This document shows positions 1 through 8,205 of a stretch of DNA of 64,000 nucleotides, piece by piece (position 1 is the first letter of the stretch; every line of letters starts with the position of its first letter). Source of the DNA: Catenulispora pinistramenti. Lineage in GTDB: Bacteria; Actinomycetota; Actinomycetes; Streptomycetales; Catenulisporaceae. The notes beneath the pieces are model-generated. The model was not told where the DNA came from, made no database searches, and worked only from the letters and a program-made list of their open reading frames with translations. The DNA lies in the NCBI RefSeq assembly GCF_018274385.1, contig NZ_JAAFYZ010000018.1, positions 16,300 to 80,299 on the forward strand. The letters run 5' to 3'. The position numbers and the translations under genes are program-made.

Positions 1-250
1 CCGGTCCGCGCCGGGTGAATGCATACCCTGCGATACATGCCTTGACGCCCGCTGGGGCCTCTGCAAAGATCAGTGTTCGAATACTGTTTGGGTGCCGTTG
101 GGGCGAGTGGGCGGTTTGGACGCGGCTCGCCGCGCGGTTCACGCACCGGCACCCGGGGCGAACCTTCGACTCGATGTACAGCAGAGCTCTGATGCGGGCA
201 CACCGGTGCTGCTCGCGTCCGGGGGGCTGTTGCCGCTGGGGGAGGCAGGA

Positions 251-1318
251 TTGTCGATCACATCACCGCATCCGATCCATGATCGCAGCTACCACGTGCT
301 CGACCGTGCGCGCTTCGAGCCCGCCGGATTCCAGGGGCTGGACCGGTCGGCCGGCGCCGCCGGCGGCCTGAGCCGGCTGCGCCAGGTCGAGCTGGACCGC
401 CGATGGCGTGCGCGGTACGTGCGGGGAGTGCGCGGGTCCGAGTTGGTAGCCGCGGTACCCGTATACACACCCGTCGGCTCCTCCTGGCCGGACGCCGCCT
501 ACGACCCACGGAACTGGGGCCTGGACCCCGGCCTGACCGACTCGCTGCCCGCGGACCGATGCCTGGTCGTCGGCGGTGTCTACGACCAGCGGTCGGGCTT
601 CCCGGTCCGGCTGGACCCGGCCGGCCAGAACGCCCGCGACGTGCTCGTCGCCATCGCCGGGGTCGCCGCCGCCGAGCAGCGCGCACTGGTCTTCCCCTAT
701 GCCTACAACCGCGCCCGGCGCGCGCTTGACGCGGTCACCGACGGATTCCACTGGACCGGCCTGGCCCGCGAGTCGCACTTCCGGGACGTCGAGGATCCGG
801 ACCGGCCGATGAGCTCACGGGTGCGCGGCGTGCTGCGTCGCGATCTGCGGCTGATCGAGGCGGCGGGGCTGGACACCTCGGTCACGGACTGGGCAACGGC
901 CGAGGCGGTCGCGGCACCGCTCATCGCCGAGCACAACACCCGCAAGGACGTGCCGGACCACGCGGAGTTCGTCCGGATGCGCTACCGGCAGTGGACCGAG
1001 TGCCCCGACGTCGAACTCGTCGTCTTCTCCGCCGCCACGGCGTCGGTGGCCGGCGTCTTGACCGCGATCGTCTGGCACGACCAGTTGGAGCTCTACGAGA
1101 TCGGGTTGCCGCAGAGCCAGGACAGCGAACGGATCGCCGTGTATCTGGACTTGATGTTCCACCAGCCGCTGGCTTACGCGCGTCGGCGCGGGCTCAGGCA
1201 CATCCGCGCCGGTACGGCCGCCGAGACGCCGAAGAGCTCCCGCGGCGCGGTGTTCGAGGACTTGTCCGGCGGCCTGCTGACGGCCGAGGCGACCCGGGAG
1301 CTCGCCGATGCCGGCTAG
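251..1318 (+). CDS. FemAB/GNAT-like aminoacyl transferase
   Basis: I read this as a GNAT-fold acyl or aminoacyl transferase of the FemAB/peptidoglycan-bridge type, about 355 residues. The C-terminal half holds the usual fold signature: a strand followed by a basic helix (MSSRVRGVLRRDLRLIEAAG), and the late segment YARRRGLRHIRAGTAAETPK. In phosphonate pathways such enzymes attach amino acids to phosphonates, for example from aminoacyl-tRNA; that role here is inferred from context. I chose TTG at 251 because GGGGGAGG sits about 6 nt upstream. The same frame stays open back to 92, but the extra N-terminal part looks like non-coding composition. The 3' end overlaps the ATP-grasp gene by 11 nt, so the two are probably co-translated. 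Confidence 0.7.
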   Translation: MSITSPHPIHDRSYHVLDRARFEPAGFQGLDRSAGAAGGLSRLRQVELDRRWRARYVRGVRGSELVAAVPVYTPVGSSWPDAAYDPRNWGLDPGLTDSLPADRCLVVGGVYDQRSGFPVRLDPAGQNARDVLVAIAGVAAAEQRALVFPYAYNRARRALDAVTDGFHWTGLARESHFRDVEDPDRPMSSRVRGVLRRDLRLIEAAGLDTSVTDWATAEAVAAPLIAEHNTRKDVPDHAEFVRMRYRQWTECPDVELVVFSAATASVAGVLTAIVWHDQLELYEIGLPQSQDSERIAVYLDLMFHQPLAYARRRGLRHIRAGTAAETPKSSRGAVFEDLSGGLLTAEATRELADAG

Positions 1319-2621
1319 CCGACCCCGCTTGGCGGTGCTGACCGGCGTCGGTGGTTCGCTGTCCACGCTGGACAGCGCCGCGGCCGCGGCCGACCTGGCC
1401 GATCTGGTGTTCCTGGTGGACGCGCGGGAGGCTGCCCGATATCCCGATCTCCAAGCCGTCGCCACCGCGTTGGGCCCGACCGCCGTGGTCGACTTCGGCG
1501 ACGTCGACGGTTGTCTGTCGGCGGCCCGGTCCGCCGGCGCCGACCGTGCGATCTCCTTCGTGGACCGGCTGTGCGCACTGGCCGCGGCCCTCAACCGGGG
1601 TCTGGGGATCGCCGCCGACCGGCCGCCGACCTGGGGGAAGAAGGACGTCCAGCGCGCCCTGCTGCGCGAGAGCGGGGTGTCGCGGGTCCCGGCGGCCCGG
1701 GTCGCCGGCGCCGCCGATCTGACGCGCTTCCTGGACGCCCACGGCATGCCGGCGATCCTCAAACCGGTCGGCGGGGTCAGCAGCCGGGACATCTGGCTGC
1801 TGCGCGACCCGGCCGAGGCGGCAGCCGCCGTGGCCGCGCTGTGGCCGGACGGGACACCGGGCCCTGCGATGCTCGTCGAACGGTTCCTCGTCGGGGACAC
1901 CCGGGCGCAGCCGCACCTGGCCGACTACGTATCGGCCGAAGTCTTCCGGTGCGATGGACGGGTCGCGGCGGCCTTCGTCACCGACCGCCTCCGGCCGATG
2001 GACCCGTGCCGCGAGACCGGCCTGGTGCTGCCGAGCCTGCTCGCCCCGGACGCGGCCGCGGAAGTGATCGGCACCGCATCGGCGGCGCTGGACGCCGTCG
2101 GTGCCGCCGACGGCGCGTTCCACGTCGAGCTGAAACCGCGCGCGACCGGCTCGGAGATCGTCGAGGTGAACGGCCGGCTCGGGGGGTTCATCACCAAGCT
2201 CGCCGCCTACGGGGCCGGCGCCGATCTGGGCGCGGCGGCCATCGCCGCGGCGATCGGGCGCCCGCCGGAGCTGGACCTGGCCTGGCGCCGCTGTGTCCTG
2301 GTGCTGCTGTTCCAGCCGCCGACATCGGCGCGGCGGATAGCGGCGGTGCCCGAGCGCTCGGCCGTCGCCAAGCTGCCCGGGGTGATCGGCGTGGAGGCCC
2401 TGGCGACCGCCGGGACCAACGTCGACTGGCGCGCCGGGAGCGACAGCGCCGTCGCCACTGTGTGGATCGGCGCGGACTCGGCCGACGCGCTGCACACCCG
2501 TCTGCTCCAGGTGGCCGAGTACCTCACCGAGACCTTCGTGTTCGTCGGGCCGGACGGCGCGCGGACACTGGACCGGGCATGGCTTGACCAGATCGCCGGA
2601 AAGGAAAGCGAGCAGGTATGA
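1308..2621 (+). CDS. ATP-grasp ligase (amide-bond forming)
   Basis: A 437-residue ATP-grasp protein. An N-terminal Rossmann-like part is followed by the ATP-binding half (GKKDVQRALLRESGVSRVP near residue 108 and ILKPVGGVSSRDIWLLRD near 150). The metal-binding end is HVELKP...EIVEVNGRLGG near 265-290. The family activates a carboxylate as an acyl phosphate and joins it to an amine; in phosphonate peptides comparable ligases couple amino acids. The substrate cannot be read from the sequence. The gene overlaps the transferase upstream and the carrier-protein gene downstream (start at 2618), which fits a four-gene translationally coupled operon. Confidence 0.85.
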   Translation: MPASRPRLAVLTGVGGSLSTLDSAAAAADLADLVFLVDAREAARYPDLQAVATALGPTAVVDFGDVDGCLSAARSAGADRAISFVDRLCALAAALNRGLGIAADRPPTWGKKDVQRALLRESGVSRVPAARVAGAADLTRFLDAHGMPAILKPVGGVSSRDIWLLRDPAEAAAAVAALWPDGTPGPAMLVERFLVGDTRAQPHLADYVSAEVFRCDGRVAAAFVTDRLRPMDPCRETGLVLPSLLAPDAAAEVIGTASAALDAVGAADGAFHVELKPRATGSEIVEVNGRLGGFITKLAAYGAGADLGAAAIAAAIGRPPELDLAWRRCVLVLLFQPPTSARRIAAVPERSAVAKLPGVIGVEALATAGTNVDWRAGSDSAVATVWIGADSADALHTRLLQVAEYLTETFVFVGPDGARTLDRAWLDQIAGKESEQV

Positions 2622-2863
2622 CCCCGAGTGAGATCGCAGAACTGATGCAGGAGATCGTCGACCTCGACGAGGTCGGCGTCGAGGCCAGTTTCTTCGAGGT
2701 CGGTGGGAACTCCTTCCTCGCCCTCACCCTGCTGGCCCGCATCCATGAGCGGACCGGGATCATGCTGAGCCTGCTCGACGTGGTCCGCGCGCCGACCGCG
2801 GTGGACGTGAGCGGGCTGCTGGCCCGGCAGGCCGCCGAGGTGGGGGCCGCTGGTGGTGAGTGA
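2618..2863 (+). CDS. Free-standing peptidyl/acyl carrier protein
   Basis: An 81-residue carrier protein. The phosphopantetheine site is in FFEVGGNSFLAL, with Ser32 as the attachment residue. Length and helix pattern are normal for a single carrier domain. It lies directly before a stand-alone adenylation enzyme, with overlapping ends (2853-2863), so that enzyme is its likely loading partner. This makes an amino acid tethered as a thioester available for transfer or oxidation. A second carrier domain occurs in the condensation protein at 17850. Confidence 0.9.
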   Translation: MTPSEIAELMQEIVDLDEVGVEASFFEVGGNSFLALTLLARIHERTGIMLSLLDVVRAPTAVDVSGLLARQAAEVGAAGGE

Positions 2864-4286
2864 GACGGTCACCGTCTGGGACCTGGTCGCGGCGCGGCTC
2901 GCCGAAGACCCCGACGCCGTCGCGGTCGGCGGTACCGCCGGCCTGACCTACGCCCGGCTCGGCGCCGCCGTCGCCGAACTCGCCGATCGCGTCGCGGCCG
3001 TCGCCCGCCCCGGCAGCCTGGTCGCGCTCGAGGCCGACGCACCGTTGGCCGGCGTGGTGGCGATGTTGGCGGCGGCGCGCGCCGGCTGCGCGCTGATGCC
3101 GGTCATCGCCGACAGCCCGCCCCACCATCGCGACATGGTGGCCGCGGACGCGCGGCCCACGGCCGTGATCGGCCAGGCCGCGGACGGCGGGTTCGCCGTG
3201 GAGCCGCTCGGCCCGGGCCGGACGGATCTGACCGGCATCGCCTACGTCCTGTACACGTCGGGCTCGACGGGGCGCCCGAAAGGCGTCCTGGTGTCCCAGG
3301 ATGCCCTCGTTGCCCGGCTGGCCGGACTGGCCAGGACGCCCGGTCTGAGCGCCGGCGAATCCATGCTCGCCATGACGGCGCTGTCCTTCGACATCTCGAT
3401 GGCCGAGATCCTGCTCGCCCTGACCGTGGGCGCGACGGTCGTCGCCGCGCCGTTCGGCAGCCGGTTGGATCCGACGATCTTCGCCGCGGCGGTCAGCACG
3501 TATAAGCCCTCTGTCATCCAGGCCACGCCGAGTTTCCTGCGGCTCGCCCTGGCCGCCGGCTGGGAGGGCGCGCCCGCCAGCCGGATCTGGTGCGGCGGCG
3601 AGGCTCTCACCCCGGTGCTGGCGCGGGCTTTGGTGCCCCGCTGCGCCCAACTGTGGAACGTGTACGGCCCGACCGAGGCGACCATCTGGGCTTCGGCCGC
3701 GCTGGTCCGGGACGGCGAGGCCATCTCGCTGGGCGAGGCCCTGCCGGGCACCGGCCTGTGCCTGGCCGACCCCGACGGCCGATCGGTGCCGTCCTCGGCC
3801 GAGCCGGGCCGCGAGGGCGAGATCCTGATATACGGTGCGGGTCTGGCCGACGGCTACCTGGAACGCCCCGAGCTGACCGCGCAGCGGTTCCGGACCGGGA
3901 TGACGCCGGACGGCTCAGTGCTCTGCTACTACACCGGCGACCGCGGACGGTACCGGCCGGACGGCACGCTGGAGTTCCTGGGACGCACCGATGCCCAGGT
4001 GAAGCTGCGGGGGCACCGCATCGAGCCCGGTGAGATCGAGGCGGTCGTCCAGGAGTGCCCCGGCGTGTCCGAGGCGACCGTGCTCGTCCGGTCCGCGGAC
4101 CAGCCGGAGCGCGCTCACCTCGTCGCCTTCGTGGTGGCCGCGGCGCCGACGACCGAGAAGGCGATCCGTCGCTGGGTCGCCGAACGGCTGCCGAGCGCGA
4201 TGCGGCCGGCGCGGATCGTCCTGATGGACGCGCTGCCGCGGACTGCGGCGGGGAAGGTCGATCGGGTGCTGTTGGCGGCTCCGTGA
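2853..4286 (+). CDS. Stand-alone NRPS adenylation enzyme
   Basis: A 477-residue amino-acid-activating enzyme with the adenylation core motifs in order: YTSGSTGRPKG near residue 134, FDISMAEIL near 178, YGPTEATIW near 271, YYTGDRGRYRPDG near 358, GRTDAQVKLRGHRIEPGEIE near 372, and LPRTAAGKVDR with the catalytic Lys near 468. It lacks condensation and carrier domains and should load the carrier protein encoded just upstream. The start is a tandem GTG GTG at 2853, overlapping the preceding gene. I did not attempt to assign the substrate code. The gene ends shortly before a strong bidirectional hairpin. Confidence 0.93.
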   Translation: MVSETVTVWDLVAARLAEDPDAVAVGGTAGLTYARLGAAVAELADRVAAVARPGSLVALEADAPLAGVVAMLAAARAGCALMPVIADSPPHHRDMVAADARPTAVIGQAADGGFAVEPLGPGRTDLTGIAYVLYTSGSTGRPKGVLVSQDALVARLAGLARTPGLSAGESMLAMTALSFDISMAEILLALTVGATVVAAPFGSRLDPTIFAAAVSTYKPSVIQATPSFLRLALAAGWEGAPASRIWCGGEALTPVLARALVPRCAQLWNVYGPTEATIWASAALVRDGEAISLGEALPGTGLCLADPDGRSVPSSAEPGREGEILIYGAGLADGYLERPELTAQRFRTGMTPDGSVLCYYTGDRGRYRPDGTLEFLGRTDAQVKLRGHRIEPGEIEAVVQECPGVSEATVLVRSADQPERAHLVAFVVAAAPTTEKAIRRWVAERLPSAMRPARIVLMDALPRTAAGKVDRVLLAAP

Positions 4287-4321
4287 CGGCTTTCGTGATG
4301 GCTTCTCAGCCATAAGCTGAC

Positions 4322-4353
4322 CGGCTCCCGCCACATTTCCGTGGCGGGAGCCG
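4322..4353. terminator. Bidirectional hairpin terminator
   Basis: A perfect 13-bp inverted repeat (CGGCTCCCGCCAC at 4322-4334 pairing with 4341-4353) around a 6-nt loop. It lies between the convergent ends of the adenylation gene (4286) and the hydrolase gene (4385). No clear U-tract follows, which is common in actinobacteria. Confidence 0.8.
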
Positions 4354-4390
4354 ATCAGCGTGGATCAGCGTGGATCAGCGCGGATCAGCC
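4353..4390. repeat. 10-bp tandem repeat GATCAGCGTG
   Basis: Nearly four copies of GATCAGCGTG (units at 4353, 4363, 4373, 4383) start at the last base of the terminator stem. They run into the 3' end of the minus-strand hydrolase gene, so the repeat tail encodes its last residues and stop. Confidence 0.8.
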
Positions 4391-5137
4391 CCGATCCGGC
4401 ACCGACCGGGAACCGGCGGCGGCGACGGCGTCGGCCAGGCGCCGGCCTGAGAAGATCTCCTCCGCCGACTCGCCGAACACCTCGTGGCGCGCCGTGCAGT
4501 CCGGCCTGCACGGGTGATCCGCGGACACCAGGTGGTATTCGTCGGCGATGGCGATGCTGGCGGCGTCGTCGGTCGGTCCGCCGGATCCGGCGGCCAGGTG
4601 ATGGATCCAGGCGACCTGCATCGAGGCGAGTTGGAGCGCGATCGGTCGCAGGTGTGGCTGCGGGCCGCCGAACTGGTCCTCCAGCCGGGCGAGATGCTGA
4701 TCTCCGAGGATCTGCTGCAGGCGGTCGGGGTCGGCGCCGTCGGCCAGCCAGGCCGCGGCCGCTTGCCGGTCCTCGGATTCGGTCGGCCGGGCGTCTCCGG
4801 CGAGGAAGGATGCCAGCTCCCGCACCACGCGGTCCGCGTCGGGCACTTCCGGATTGACCAGTACCAGCCGCGGCGTCATCGCGAACCGGCGGGCCGCCTC
4901 GCGGGCGATCGGCGCCGCCGCGCAGTAGGCCACGACCACGTCCGGGCGGTCGCCGATGTGCTCTACGACGGCGGCGGCGTATTCGGGCAGGCTCGTCGTG
5001 TGCGGCAGGTGCAGATCCAGCGGATACGTACAGCTGAAGCGGTCGTCGCCCAGGAGGATGGACTTGGTCCGGGCGGGCATGGAGGGTCCGGGATAGTCCA
5101 GGACGGCGACCGTCGCCGTTCGCGATGACTCAGGCAT
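4385..5137 (-). CDS. Alpha/beta-hydrolase or thioesterase-like protein
   Basis: A 250-residue protein I could not assign firmly. The strand-turn-helix VVVAYCAAAPIAREAARRF near residue 70 looks like the nucleophile elbow of type II thioesterases, with Cys where Ser is usual. It is followed by a typical helix-strand (PRLVLVNPEVPDADRVV). Near the C-terminus, EYHLVSADHPC could hold the catalytic His. It is the last gene of a minus-strand operon with the reductase and decarboxylase genes, 44 nt after the reductase stop. A role releasing or editing a carrier-bound intermediate is inference; a non-catalytic role is possible. Confidence 0.6.
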   Translation of the reverse strand: MPESSRTATVAVLDYPGPSMPARTKSILLGDDRFSCTYPLDLHLPHTTSLPEYAAAVVEHIGDRPDVVVAYCAAAPIAREAARRFAMTPRLVLVNPEVPDADRVVRELASFLAGDARPTESEDRQAAAAWLADGADPDRLQQILGDQHLARLEDQFGGPQPHLRPIALQLASMQVAWIHHLAAGSGGPTDDAASIAIADEYHLVSADHPCRPDCTARHEVFGESAEEIFSGRRLADAVAAAGSRSVPDRG

Positions 5138-5181
5138 CGGAGCACCCCGGCTTTCCGTTCGACGCGGCCGGCCGCCTTGTG

Positions 5182-6327
5182 TCAGGCATCTGCGATCACC
5201 GTCGACCTGGTCCGTTTCGCGGCTGTGGCGGTACCGGCCAGGACGTCCTGCGAACTCACCGAACGCGGGTTGTTCTCCGCTCTGCTGCCGGACAGGTCGT
5301 CCTGCCAGTCACGGTGTGGAACGTGGAAGTCGCCCAGGCCGTGCAGGTCGAGCAGGCGGTCGATCAGCGTCTCGAGCCGCGCGCCGGTGCCGTCCAGACA
5401 GATCTGCTGCAGGTCGCCGATGATGGACCGCAGCGCCTCGGGGCCGTCGGGATGGCGGACGTCGGCGTCGGTCGCCGCCGCGTTGTGCCCGATCAGCCAT
5501 CGCAGGTGCAGGCCCACGGCCGCGCCGTGGGCGATGCCGTAGCGCGCGGTCAGGGCGTAGGACAGCGCGTGCGCGGCGGTGGTGCGGGAGGTGTTGATCG
5601 CGGCGCCGGCCAGTGCGGCACCGCGGGCCAGTTCGGTGCGCAGGTGCGGATCGGCGAAGTCCCCGCGGCTCGTCGCGGCGTCCAGGACCGGGGTGAGCGT
5701 CCGCAGCGCGCGGACCGCCGTGTCCCGAGACTCGGCGGTGGCGCGGACCGCCCACGCCGACTCGACCGCTTGCGCCAGGGCGTCCAGGGCGCTCGCGGCG
5801 GCGGTGCGGGTCGGCACCGTGGCGGCCAGGTCCGGATCGATGAGGACGTGGTCCGCCTGGGCGCTCGGGTGGTCGAGCGACAGCTTGCGGTGGCCGCTGT
5901 AGACCGTCGCGAAGCAGGTGAGTTCGCTGCCGGAGCCGGATATCGTCGGGATCTGGATCAGCAGGGCGGATCTGCTGTCCGGTATCGGGCGGGGGCCGAG
6001 CAGATACGTTGCCGGGTCGTCGGTGCCCGCGGCCAGTACCGCGACGCATTTGGCGACGTCCATCGCGCTGCCGCCGCCGATGCCGAGCACGGCGTCGGGG
6101 GAGTACTCCCGGGCCAGCGCCACCGCGTCACAGACCTGGGCCACGGCCGGATTCGGGCGCACGCCGGCGAAGCAGCGGACCTCCGCGTCGATGCGGTCGA
6201 CCACCGCCGCGGCGGCGCCGGCCCGGAAGGATCTGCGGCCGTGGACGACGAGCACCCGGCGGGCTGTGCCGAGTACTTCGGGCAGTTGGTCCAGCACGCC
6301 AGGGCCGATGCGTACGTGCGGGTTCAT
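5182..6327 (-). CDS. Phosphonoacetaldehyde reductase (Fe-ADH family)
   Basis: A 381-residue group III iron-dependent alcohol dehydrogenase. It has the dinucleotide-binding GGGSAMD at 84-90 and metal-site residues Asp182 (SALDALAQAVES), His253 (TTAAHALS) and His267 (YGIAHG). The position that is usually the second ligand, Asp-x3-His, is Gln186 here. Next to a phosphonopyruvate decarboxylase the expected reaction is reduction of phosphonoacetaldehyde to 2-hydroxyethylphosphonate, as done by PhpC in phosphinothricin biosynthesis. The ATG at 6327 overlaps the stop of the decarboxylase gene in ATGA, so translation is probably coupled. Function is strong by context; cofactor preference is not readable. 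Confidence 0.9.
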   Translation of the reverse strand: MNPHVRIGPGVLDQLPEVLGTARRVLVVHGRRSFRAGAAAAVVDRIDAEVRCFAGVRPNPAVAQVCDAVALAREYSPDAVLGIGGGSAMDVAKCVAVLAAGTDDPATYLLGPRPIPDSRSALLIQIPTISGSGSELTCFATVYSGHRKLSLDHPSAQADHVLIDPDLAATVPTRTAAASALDALAQAVESAWAVRATAESRDTAVRALRTLTPVLDAATSRGDFADPHLRTELARGAALAGAAINTSRTTAAHALSYALTARYGIAHGAAVGLHLRWLIGHNAAATDADVRHPDGPEALRSIIGDLQQICLDGTGARLETLIDRLLDLHGLGDFHVPHRDWQDDLSGSRAENNPRSVSSQDVLAGTATAAKRTRSTVIADA

Positions 6328-7469
6328 GACGCGCTCCCGTCGCCGGCCTCGGCGACAGGAGCTGTCGCGAGGCTCTTCCTGAAGCGGTCGCTCAGCTCCT
6401 GGACGCTCACCGAGTTCGACGCCCGCTCGCCCGTGGGCGCGCCGGACGCGCAGCGCACCACGATGGCGCAAGGTCCGTCGTTCGTGAGGGCCGTACGCAG
6501 GGCCGAGCGCAGCTCGTCCGTGGAATCGACGCGCCACGCCCGGCGATAGCCGCACGCCAGCGCCATCCCGGCGAAGTCGGTCTGCTGCCCGCCGGTCCGC
6601 TGTCCGCCGGTCGAGTCGTAGACGCCGTTGTCGAAGACGACGTGCGTCAGATTGGCCGGGGCCAGATCGCCGATCGTCGCCAGGGAGCCCGCGTGCATCA
6701 ACACGGCGCCGTCGCCGTCCAGGACGACGAACCGCCGCCGCGGGTTCGCCAGCGCGGCTCCCAGCGCCACGCTCGCGACGTGGCCCATCGAGCCCTGCAT
6801 ATAGAAGTTCCGGTCGCTGTCGCCCAGGTTGAACAGGCTGCGCGACAGGTAGCCGGTCGTGCTCAGCAGGTGCGCGTCGCCCGCCTCCTGGAGGACCGCC
6901 GACACCACGTCGTCCCGGGTCGGCAGTTCGGCCGGGGGTGCCGCCGGCTTCCCGGCCGGCGCGTCGTCCGCGATGGCGCCCTTCGCGACCAGGACGAACG
7001 CCGGCAGCCCGGCGTCCAGGACAGGCTGCGCCCGCAGCAATAGCTCCTCCAGTGCCGGCCCGTCCGCGGTGAGCATCCAGTGCGCGATGCCCATCGAGTC
7101 CAGCCAGCCCGGCACCACCTGACCCATCCAGCGGTGCTGAGGCTCGCCGGCGCTCGCGGTCGGCCAGCCGCGCATGCTGACCATCACGGTCATCGCGATG
7201 CCGTAGGGCAGGACCAGCGAAGTGAGCGGGTTGATCATGTTGCCGAAGCCGGAGTTCTGCGCCAGTACCACCGGCCGGTGTCCGCCCAACTGCGCGCCGG
7301 CGGCGATCGCGACGGCGCCTCCCTCGTTCGCCGCGGCGACGTACGGCGGCCCGGCTCCCTGCTCCAGCAGCCGCAGCGGCCCGGCGAAGTACGAGCAAGG
7401 CACGCCGGTGGCCAGCTGATAGCCGTGGGCTGTCAGCGTTTCCACCATGCCTTGTGCGCTGATCGTCAC
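6324..7469 (-). CDS. ppd: Phosphonopyruvate decarboxylase
   Basis: A 381-residue thiamine-diphosphate enzyme that decarboxylates phosphonopyruvate to phosphonoacetaldehyde, the step that pulls the unfavourable PEP mutase reaction forward. It has the N-terminal pyrimidine-binding part (GVPCSYFAGPL, AANEGGAVAIAAGA) and the C-terminal diphosphate/Mg site DGDGAVLMHAGSLATIGDL with the following Asn (FDNGVYDSTGGQ). Length is normal for the family. I chose GTG at 7469 because GGAAGGG lies about 8 nt upstream; an in-frame extension to 7787 has no coding signal, and an internal ATG at 7451 is the alternative. It is the first gene of the minus-strand operon leading into the reductase. Confidence 0.94.
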   Translation of the reverse strand: MTISAQGMVETLTAHGYQLATGVPCSYFAGPLRLLEQGAGPPYVAAANEGGAVAIAAGAQLGGHRPVVLAQNSGFGNMINPLTSLVLPYGIAMTVMVSMRGWPTASAGEPQHRWMGQVVPGWLDSMGIAHWMLTADGPALEELLLRAQPVLDAGLPAFVLVAKGAIADDAPAGKPAAPPAELPTRDDVVSAVLQEAGDAHLLSTTGYLSRSLFNLGDSDRNFYMQGSMGHVASVALGAALANPRRRFVVLDGDGAVLMHAGSLATIGDLAPANLTHVVFDNGVYDSTGGQRTGGQQTDFAGMALACGYRRAWRVDSTDELRSALRTALTNDGPCAIVVRCASGAPTGERASNSVSVQELSDRFRKSLATAPVAEAGDGSAS

Positions 7470-8074
7470 ACTAGGGTCCCTTCCAGCCGTTGTCGGCGTG
7501 TGGTGTGCGGGTGGGTTCGGCTGGGCGCACAGGCTCAGCCCACCACCGGCGGGACATCGCCGAGGACGTTGATGCGGATATCGGGGTTCGGGCCGTCCGG
7601 CTCGGGTCGCCGGTCCCGCGGATCGGCGATGAGAACGTGCGCCACAGCACGGAATCGAGCCGTTCGGAGGTGAATTGAAGACCTGCGCGAAAGAGCGGTC
7701 TTCAGAAAGCCAGTCTCGGCGTTCGCTGGAAGGCGCCGTCGGCATCAACAAACGAGTCGTTCTGGCTTGTCCCCATCCCGGCACCATAAGCGACAGTTCA
7801 CTGATGCGCTACCCGCGAGTCATCTGGCATCTCATGATACGAGACCAATCGGGCTGGACCTGCGGTGACGCACGGTGATCGATCGCGGTATCTTCGAGCC
7901 CTGACAGTGAATCAGTGTCCATGCTTGTCTATCAGGGCCCTACGACACGGTGCTTGCCGACCATGGCCCGCCGTGGCACAGTGATACGAATGCGATGCGT
8001 CTGATCATCATGGGGGAGGTAATCGCCGACCGGCGAAACGTACCTGTGAACCACTGTTCAAGGGGGTATCCAGC
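7470..8074. other. Divergent intergenic region
   Basis: About 600 bases between the divergent decarboxylase gene and the small peptide gene. I find no convincing gene. It is slightly less GC-rich than its surroundings and must hold two promoters, but no -10/-35 pair is clear enough to call. The one distinct element is the inverted repeat at 7676-7704. Confidence 0.5.
7676..7704. promoter_or_regulatory. Inverted repeat TGAAGACC-N13-GGTCTTCA
   Basis: Perfect 8-bp arms separated by 13 nt in the divergent intergenic region. It could be an operator or an RNA hairpin. There is no regulator gene nearby to pair it with. Confidence 0.4.
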
Positions 8075-8164
8075 ATGGCTTTCATGCGCCGGATCGTCCG
8101 CGTCTTTCGCCGTAAGAAGCGCGGTAAACGAAAGAATGACGCCTCGATCTATCCGATGTTCTGA
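8075..8164 (+). CDS. 29-residue strongly basic peptide
   Basis: A short gene encoding 29 residues, starting MAFMRRIVRVFRRKKRGKRK and ending NDASIYPMF. It has an unusually good ribosome-binding site (AAGGGGG, 8 nt before the ATG) and stops 41 nt before the monooxygenase gene on the same strand. Twelve of the first 20 residues are Arg or Lys. The family is not recognised. The tail ASIYPMF and the basic RRKK run recall the ends of DUF5989 proteins, small membrane partners of carbamoyltransferase/SxtJ loci, but the membrane segment is missing. A short leader or a precursor peptide are the alternatives. Codon choice (CGT, AAG, AAA) is less GC-biased than in neighbouring genes. Confidence 0.6.
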   Translation: MAFMRRIVRVFRRKKRGKRKNDASIYPMF

Positions 8165-8205
8165 CCCGGTGTGCCGACTTCGCGCACCGAAGGCGGCCTG
8201 ACGTC

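Noticed and set aside
42..70. TTGACG-N17-AAAGAT as promoter for the first operon
   Set aside because: The -10 match is poor, and the distance to the chosen start (about 180 nt) gives no extra support.
6328..7398. In-frame upstream extension of the reductase gene
   Set aside because: The extension overlaps the decarboxylase gene and reads as Arg/Gly-rich noise. The real start is the ATG at 6327 in the ATGA overlap.
8075..8164. 29-residue peptide as a PEARL-type scaffold peptide
   Set aside because: No peptide aminoacyl-tRNA ligase (LanB-like) gene is present in the window, so this specific pathway is not supported.
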